Assembly: GCF_035917335.1 (NCBI RefSeq)
Contig: NZ_CP109067.1
Coordinates: 7,439,001-7,503,000, forward strand
Direction of reading: 5' to 3'
Length of the DNA stretch: 64,000 nt
DNA from: Micromonospora sp. NBC_01813
Lineage (GTDB): Bacteria > Actinomycetota > Actinomycetes > Mycobacteriales > Micromonosporaceae
The notes under the pieces are model-generated. The model had not been told where the DNA came from and ran no database searches. It worked only from the letters and a program-made list of their open reading frames with translations. The translations under genes were made by a program, and so were the position numbers. Positions 59,001 to 64,000 of the stretch are shown here, in pieces; within the stretch, counting starts at the first letter, position 1; each line of letters starts with the position of its first letter.

Positions 59001-60080
59001 GTGACAATAAGGATCCGTAAGGGTGCGGCGGCGTTGCTTGCCGGCGCCGTCAGCCTGGCCCTGGTCGGCTGTGCCGACAACGACGCCACCGCGCCGGCCC
59101 CGGCCGGCTCCGAAGGTGGCGGCACCGTCATCGCCGGTCAGCCGGACGTCAACGGCGACGGCAAGGTGCTGATCGGGGTGCTCAGCCCCGGTGACATCAA
59201 CGACAACGGCTACTACGAGAGCTTCGTCGCCGAAGCGGAGCGGTTCGCCACGGACGAGGGCTGGGAGGTCATCAAGCGCGGCTCGGTGCCGCCCACCGAG
59301 GCGCTCAGTGCCGCCCGGGCCCTGTGCCAGCAGGGGGTGGACATGGTCGCCCTCGGCGCCTCCGAGCTCAAGGACGCCATCCCCGCGTCCGAGGAGCCGG
59401 CCTGCGAGAACGTCGCCTGGTACGTGCCGTCGTCGGAGAACATCCCGCAGACGCCGCAGATCGTCATCTCCAGCGACGACCCGAACCAGAGCATGCTCGC
59501 CGCCGGCTACGCCGCCGGCCTGCTGATGGAGGAGAACGGCGACACCAAGGCCGGGTTCGTCACCGGTCTGGAGGTCGACTTCGCGATCAACGCCGCGCGG
59601 GCGTTCAAGGCCGGCATCCGGATGGTGGTCCCCGAGGCCGATCTGGTGATCACCTACACCGGTGACTTCGACGACTCGGCGCTGGCCCGCGAGGCCGTGC
59701 AGGCGCAGATCAGCCAGGGCGTCGGCGTGGTCTACCCGTACCTGGGCGGGGCCACCGACGCTGCCACGGAGCTCGCCAACGAAGGCGGGGCGCTCACCCT
59801 CACCCCGGGCACCGACCGGTGTTCCTCCACCGCTCCGACCTTCGACATCTCGGTCATCTTCGACCCGGGTGCATACTTCGCCGCCGCGCTGACCCTGTTC
59901 GCCGACGGCGAGCTGGAGATGGGCACCACCAAGGTGTGGCAGATCGGCGTGGACCCGTACCCGGCGATCAAGATCTGCGACGCGACCCCGGAGCAGACCG
60001 AGAAGATGGACACGTTCGTCGCCGACGTGGCGAGCGGCTCGATCGACACCGCCGCCGAGGTGGAGCGCCTGGGCAACTGA
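59001..60080 (+). CDS. BMP-family substrate-binding lipoprotein
   Basis: 359 residues from the GTG at 59001 (AGAGGAACCGCA upstream). Signal peptide AALLAGAVSLALVGC with the lipobox Cys at residue 24. The mature part follows the PnrA/BmpA pattern: GVLSPGDINDNGYYESFVAEAERF, ARALCQQGVDMVALGASE, GYAAGLLMEENG and TKAGFVTGLEV. BMP proteins bind purine nucleosides and related compounds; the usual aromatic stacking residues cannot be checked here. Followed by its ATPase and two permeases. Confidence 0.94.
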   Translation: MTIRIRKGAAALLAGAVSLALVGCADNDATAPAPAGSEGGGTVIAGQPDVNGDGKVLIGVLSPGDINDNGYYESFVAEAERFATDEGWEVIKRGSVPPTEALSAARALCQQGVDMVALGASELKDAIPASEEPACENVAWYVPSSENIPQTPQIVISSDDPNQSMLAAGYAAGLLMEENGDTKAGFVTGLEVDFAINAARAFKAGIRMVVPEADLVITYTGDFDDSALAREAVQAQISQGVGVVYPYLGGATDAATELANEGGALTLTPGTDRCSSTAPTFDISVIFDPGAYFAAALTLFADGELEMGTTKVWQIGVDPYPAIKICDATPEQTEKMDTFVADVASGSIDTAAEVERLGN

Positions 60081-60138
60081 CCGCCCACCGCGACACCCCT
60101 GGCCCCGCTGACCGACCGACAACGAGGTGGAACGGACT

Positions 60139-61743
60139 GTGGACACCGACGGCCAACAGGCGCCGGCGCTCACCCTGCGCGGAGTGAGTAAGCGCTACGG
60201 TCCGGTCGTCGCCTGCGACGCCGTGGATCTCACCGTACGACCGGGTGAGATCCACGGCCTCCTCGGCGAGAACGGGGCCGGCAAGTCGACTCTGATGAAG
60301 ATCCTGCTCGGGCTGGTGCACCGGGACACCGGGACCGTCCTGCGCGACGGCCGCCCGGTCGAGATCGACACGCCGCAGGTCGCCGCCGACCTCGGGCTGG
60401 GCATGGTGCACCAGCACTTCAGCCTGATCGAACCGCTCGCCGTCTGGGAGAACGTCATCCTGGGCGACACCGGCCGGGTCGACCGGGCCGCGGCCTGCGC
60501 CCAGGTGGAGCAGGTCGCCAAGCGGTACGGGCTGCCGATCGACCCGCTGGCCCGGGTGGACCGGCTCTCCGCCGGTGAACGGCAACGGGTCGAGTTGATC
60601 AAATGCCTGCGCCGGGACCCGTCCGTGCTCATCCTGGACGAGCCGACCTCGGTGCTGACCCAGGCCGAGTCGGCCGAGTTGTTCACCGTGCTGCGCCGGG
60701 TGGTGCAGGCGGAGAACCGTGCGGTCATCCTGATCAGCCACAAACTGGCTGAGATCGTCGCCGCCACCGACCGGGTCACCGTGCTGCGGCGCGGCGCGGT
60801 CGTCTTCCACGGCCCGACCGCCGAGACCACCCCGCAGCTGTTGGCCCGGCAGATGGTCGGCCGGGAGGTGTCGCTGCGGGCCGAGAGCGCCGCCCTCGGC
60901 CTGCTGCCCGTCGAACGCCCGGCGGACGACGGCGAAGCCGCAGCCGCGCCGGTGGCGGTGGCCGTGGCGGTGGCCCCGCCCGGCGCCGAACCCGCAGCGG
61001 GCCCGGCGCTGCGGCTGCGCGACGTCACCGTGCTCCTCGGCGACCTGGCGATCCTCGACACGCTGAGCCTGGACGTGGCACCCGGCGAGATCGTCGGCCT
61101 GTACGGCGTCGAAGGCAACGGCCAGGCCACCCTCGGCGACCTGCTCTCCGGGCTGGTGGTGCCCGACTCGGGCAGCGTCGAACTCGCCGGCGAACCGGTC
61201 GATCTGGCCAAGCCCGGCGCACTGCACGACGCCGGCCTCGGCATCGTGCCCGAGGACCGGCACCGCTCCGGCGTGGTGCTCGACATGACCATCGCCGAGA
61301 ACCTGGCGATGAAGTCCCTGACCAGCGTCTCCGGTGCCGGTGGGGTGCTGAACCGGCGACGGATGCACCAGATCGCCCGGCAACGGATGACGGAGTACAA
61401 CATCATCGCCCCGTCGCCGGACACACCGGTCCGCAGCCTCTCGGGCGGCAACCAGCAACGGGTCGTACTGGCCCGGGAGTTGTCCGCCGACCCGAAGGTC
61501 CTGGTCGCCGCCCAGCCGACCCACGGCCTGGACGTCGGCGCCATCGAAGACATGTACGTGCGGCTACGCGCCGTCGCGGCGGAAGGGGTGGCGGTGTTGC
61601 TGATCTCCACCGAACTTGAGGAGGTGATGGCGCTGGCGAACCGGATCGCGGTGATCTCCTCCGGCCGGATCGTCGGGGTGCTCACCACCGAGGAAGCCAC
61701 CGCCGAACGCCTCGGCATGCTGGTCGGCGGGGTGAGCAACTGA
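60139..61743 (+). CDS. ABC ATPase of a BMP-type (nucleoside) importer
   Basis: 534 residues from the GTG at 60139, with GAGGTGG eight bases upstream; a GTG at 60127 is also in frame. It is a duplicated ATPase: first half with GENGAGKST, LSAGERQRVE and VLILDEPTSVLT; second half with GVEGNGQAT (degenerate Walker A), LSGGNQQRVV and VLVAAQPTHGLDVG. The asymmetry is normal for sugar/nucleoside ATPases. A Pro/Ala/Val-rich linker joins the halves. Operon with the BMP protein and permeases. Confidence 0.94.
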   Translation: MDTDGQQAPALTLRGVSKRYGPVVACDAVDLTVRPGEIHGLLGENGAGKSTLMKILLGLVHRDTGTVLRDGRPVEIDTPQVAADLGLGMVHQHFSLIEPLAVWENVILGDTGRVDRAAACAQVEQVAKRYGLPIDPLARVDRLSAGERQRVELIKCLRRDPSVLILDEPTSVLTQAESAELFTVLRRVVQAENRAVILISHKLAEIVAATDRVTVLRRGAVVFHGPTAETTPQLLARQMVGREVSLRAESAALGLLPVERPADDGEAAAAPVAVAVAVAPPGAEPAAGPALRLRDVTVLLGDLAILDTLSLDVAPGEIVGLYGVEGNGQATLGDLLSGLVVPDSGSVELAGEPVDLAKPGALHDAGLGIVPEDRHRSGVVLDMTIAENLAMKSLTSVSGAGGVLNRRRMHQIARQRMTEYNIIAPSPDTPVRSLSGGNQQRVVLARELSADPKVLVAAQPTHGLDVGAIEDMYVRLRAVAAEGVAVLLISTELEEVMALANRIAVISSGRIVGVLTTEEATAERLGMLVGGVSN

Positions 61744-62972
61744 TGACACCGCCGAACGGAGGTGACGCCGCCGGCCGGCGGCTGCTGGCCCGGCTCAACC
61801 CCGGCGTCGGCGGCTGGCAGGTGGCCGCGGCGACAGTGGTCACCGTCGCCGCCGCGCTCGGCCTGTCCGCCCTGTTGATCGCCGTCACCGGCGGTTCCCC
61901 GTCCGCCTCGGTGCAGGCCCTCTACCGGGGCAGCATGGCCAGCCCGGCGGCGTGGAGCAACTCGCTGCTGTACGTCGCGCCGCTGCTGCTGGTGGCGGTC
62001 GGCGCCTGCGTCAGCGCCCGCTCCGGCTTCTTCAACATCGGCCAGGAGGGCCAGGTGCTGATCGGCGCGCTGGCCGGCGCCTGGGTCGGGCTGCGGCTCG
62101 CACTGCCCGGCCCGCTGCTGCTGATCGTCGTCCTGCTCGCCGCGTTGCTCGCCTCCGGCGGCTGGGCCGGGTTGAGCGCGCTGATGTACCGCTTCCGGGG
62201 CGTCAACGTCGTGGTCAGTACCTTGCTGATGACCTTCCTGGCCCAGCAACTGGTGTCGTTCGCGGTCAACACCCCGTGGCTGCTGCAGGAGTCCCGGCTG
62301 GGCACCGGCGTCGTCTCGCCGCAGTCCAACCCGCTGCCCGAGGGCGGCCGGCTCGGCTCCTTCGGCGACTACCCGAACCTGCAGATCAACGGTGGGCTGA
62401 TCCTGGCGATCCTGCTCGCGGTCGCGCTCAGCCTGGCGATGACCCGTACCCGATGGGGTTTCCGACTGAAGATGCTCGGCCTCAACCCGGTCACCGCCAA
62501 GCATGCCGGCGTACGGGTCGGTGCCCTCGGTGGCATGGCGCTGGCCATCTCCGGCGCCTTCGCCGGTCTCGCCGGCGCGATGCTGCTGACCAGCCCGGTC
62601 GGCAGCCACCGGCTGCAACCCGGCATGTCACTGAACATCGGCTGGGACGGTCTGCTGGTCGCCCTGGTCGCCCGCAACAATCCGCTGCTGGCCATCCCGG
62701 TCGCGGTGCTGTTCGGGGTGCTGCGCGCCGGCGGCAGTTTCCTGGCCGCGACCGGCGTGCCGTCGTTCCTGGTCGACGTGGTGAAGGCGCTGCTGGTGCT
62801 GGCCTTCGTGGCACCGCCGGTGGTGATCGGCATGCGGCGTCGGCGCCGGGCCGGCACGCAGACCGCCGGAACACCCCCGCCGGCCGCCGGAATGCCCACC
62901 CCGATCACGCCAGCGACGGATCCGGCCGTACCGGGCAGCGACGAGAACGCCATGGAAGGAAAGCTGGCATGA
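61743..62972 (+). CDS. ABC permease 1 of BMP-type importer
   Basis: 409 residues, ATG shared with the previous stop (TGATG). About ten membrane helices; family marks include SGFFNIGQEGQVLIGALAGAWVGL and VVVSTLLMTFLAQQLVSFAVNTPW, and LNPVTAKHAGVRVGALGGMALAISGAFAGLAGA near the coupling loop. The last 45 residues are a disordered Pro/Thr-rich tail. Corresponds to the YufP/NupP-type subunit. Confidence 0.92.
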   Translation: MTPPNGGDAAGRRLLARLNPGVGGWQVAAATVVTVAAALGLSALLIAVTGGSPSASVQALYRGSMASPAAWSNSLLYVAPLLLVAVGACVSARSGFFNIGQEGQVLIGALAGAWVGLRLALPGPLLLIVVLLAALLASGGWAGLSALMYRFRGVNVVVSTLLMTFLAQQLVSFAVNTPWLLQESRLGTGVVSPQSNPLPEGGRLGSFGDYPNLQINGGLILAILLAVALSLAMTRTRWGFRLKMLGLNPVTAKHAGVRVGALGGMALAISGAFAGLAGAMLLTSPVGSHRLQPGMSLNIGWDGLLVALVARNNPLLAIPVAVLFGVLRAGGSFLAATGVPSFLVDVVKALLVLAFVAPPVVIGMRRRRRAGTQTAGTPPPAAGMPTPITPATDPAVPGSDENAMEGKLA

Positions 62973-63883
62973 GCGCCGCCGACAACATCGCCACCATCCT
63001 GTCCAGCGGAGCGCGGCTGACCATCCCGCTGGCCTTCGCCGCCTGCGGCGAGTACGTCGCCCAACGCGCCGGCACCCTCAACATCTCGGTCGAGGCGATG
63101 ATGCTCGGTGCCGCGTTCGGCTCGATCGCCGTCGCCAGCGCCACCGGCAGCGCCACCATCGGGTTGGCGGCGGGTGCCCTGATCGGGGTGCTGATCGCGG
63201 TGGTGCACGCCAACCTGTCGCACCGCGCGCAGATCAACACCTTCGTCGTCGGTCTGGTGCTCAACGCGCTCGTCCTGGGACTCACCAGCTACCTGATCAC
63301 GATCAGCACGTTCACCGGTCACCAGGTGGGGCGGGTGGACATCCCGGTGCTGCGGGACATCCCGATCATCGGGCCGATGCTGTTCGTCCAGCGATGGCCG
63401 GCGTACCTGCTGCTGATCGCGATCCCGTTGACCTGGTGGCTGGTGGAGCGCAGCCGGTGGGGTCTGGAGTTGCGGGCGGTCGGCGAGAACCCGCAGGCCG
63501 CCGACGTGAGCGGGATCAAGGTCAACCATCGCCGGCGGCAGGCGTTGCTGTTCTGCGGGCTGCTCGCCGGGCTCGGTGGCGCGTACCTCGCGGTCGGCGA
63601 GGTCGGCTCGTTCAACCAGAACATGACCGCCGGCCGGGGCTACCTGGTGATCGCGGCGGTGATCTTCGGCGCCTGGCGACTCGGCCGTACGATGATCGGC
63701 TGTGCCGTCTTCGGTCTGGCCGACGCCATGCGGCTGGCCCTTCCGTCGCTGGGCATCACCGTCAACTCGCAGTTGCTGATCGCCGCGCCGTACCTGCTCG
63801 CCCTGCTCGCCATGCTGATCTTCGCCACCGCGCACCGAGAACCCAGAGCCCTGGCCCAACCCTTCCAACGCGGCACCACCTGA
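62969..63883 (+). CDS. ABC permease 2 of BMP-type importer
   Basis: 304 residues, ATGA overlap with permease 1. YVAQRAGTLNISVEAMMLGAAFGS and FVVGLVLNALVLGLTSYL, then VGENPQAADVSGIKVNHRRRQALLFCGLLAGLGGAYL are typical YufQ/NupQ-type features. Eight or so membrane helices. It completes the importer and ends the operon. Confidence 0.93.
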   Translation: MSAADNIATILSSGARLTIPLAFAACGEYVAQRAGTLNISVEAMMLGAAFGSIAVASATGSATIGLAAGALIGVLIAVVHANLSHRAQINTFVVGLVLNALVLGLTSYLITISTFTGHQVGRVDIPVLRDIPIIGPMLFVQRWPAYLLLIAIPLTWWLVERSRWGLELRAVGENPQAADVSGIKVNHRRRQALLFCGLLAGLGGAYLAVGEVGSFNQNMTAGRGYLVIAAVIFGAWRLGRTMIGCAVFGLADAMRLALPSLGITVNSQLLIAAPYLLALLAMLIFATAHREPRALAQPFQRGTT

Positions 63884-63934
63884 CCCCGGGGCAGCGATGG
63901 TTCGGCGGGAAGGTGATCGGGTAGCGAGGCTGCC

Positions 63935-64000
63935 ATGGGAGCCGAACAGCCGAAGACGACCATGCCTCGCCGACCGGCGGCACGCCACACCGCGAGGCGT
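63935..64000 (+). CDS. Start of an unidentified ORF, cut by the window end
   Basis: Open from ATG 63935 to the last base in one frame; 22 codons, basic (MPRRPAARHTARR). It could be the start of a DNA-binding regulator, but that is a guess. Confidence 0.3.
   Translation, partial: MGAEQPKTTMPRRPAARHTARR

Noticed and set aside
60195..62618. An 807-codon minus-strand frame opposite the ABC ATPase and permease
   Set aside because: Composition is Ser/Arg/Thr-rich shadow coding, while the plus strand shows Walker motifs and membrane helices.
1..64000. CRISPR array, tRNA, rRNA, integrase or complete insertion sequence
   Set aside because: No regularly spaced repeats, no cloverleaf-like conserved tRNA segments, no rRNA-like stretches and no transposase or integrase frames were seen on reading both strands.

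Overview
The window looks like chromosome from a high-GC actinomycete, most likely a member of the Micromonosporaceae or a close relative. The grounds are the very GC-rich third codon positions, many GTG starts, 4-bp ATGA/GTGA gene overlaps, the DUF5753 regulator/DUF397 pair, a DivIVA-domain protein and a mycothiol-type maleylpyruvate isomerase fold protein. No rRNA, tRNA, CRISPR array or intact insertion sequence was seen. This assignment is inference from style and gene families, not from a marker gene.

Region 1 (1-11079) is accessory. It holds a cupin regulator cut by the window edge, an SDR without its expected catalytic pair next to an HxlR regulator, a decayed YefM/YoeB toxin-antitoxin relic, and a three-gene minus-strand operon whose DivIVA-domain member carries a frameshifting 8-bp tandem duplication. 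A DUF5753/DUF397 module follows that has duplicated and partly decayed, then a small HTH/membrane-protein pair with three repeated operators, two unknown proteins, a SnoaL-like secreted protein, a quinone-oxidoreductase-type MDR and a TetR regulator.

Region 2 (11087-19480, all minus) is a compact five-gene biosynthetic operon: a stand-alone acyltransferase-like protein, a second stand-alone malonyltransferase, a KS-KR-ACP polyketide synthase without its own AT, a MATE exporter and a free condensation-domain protein.

Region 3 (20007-44429) is a large catabolic block. One operon encodes a Rieske oxygenase, a glutamine-synthetase-like ligase, an aldehyde dehydrogenase and a fused PLP aminotransferase/FAD amine oxidase. 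A GntR/FCD regulator and a copper amine oxidase lie back to back. A tightly overlapped thirteen-gene operon then encodes an oligopeptide/dipeptide-type ABC importer together with hydrolases, a deaminase, a creatininase-family protein, a cyclase-family hydrolase, a gamma-glutamyltransferase-like protein, an old-yellow-enzyme-type reductase and an amidohydrolase. The palindrome TTGGATCCAA occurs upstream of all three transcription units, so the block is probably a single GntR regulon for uptake and oxidation of a nitrogenous compound, probably an amine or amide.

Region 4 (44499-47789) holds a Fic toxin with a Phd-VbhA composite antitoxin, pyrE, a relic of a second fic gene, a membrane-anchored hydrolase and a TetR regulator with paired operators.

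Region 5 (47828-63883) is a second catabolic block: a 41-codon ORF, a TauD-type dioxygenase, a maleylpyruvate-isomerase-fold protein, a self-sufficient P450 (P450-FMN reductase-2Fe2S), two alcohol dehydrogenases, an aldehyde dehydrogenase, a PucR-type regulator, an amidohydrolase/deaminase and a complete BMP-family nucleoside-type ABC importer. A pseudo-palindrome of the form CGAGA-N5-TCTCG lies in four promoters of this block, indicating a second coordinated regulon, perhaps for an N-heterocyclic or nucleoside-like substrate. The last 66 bases start a new ORF.
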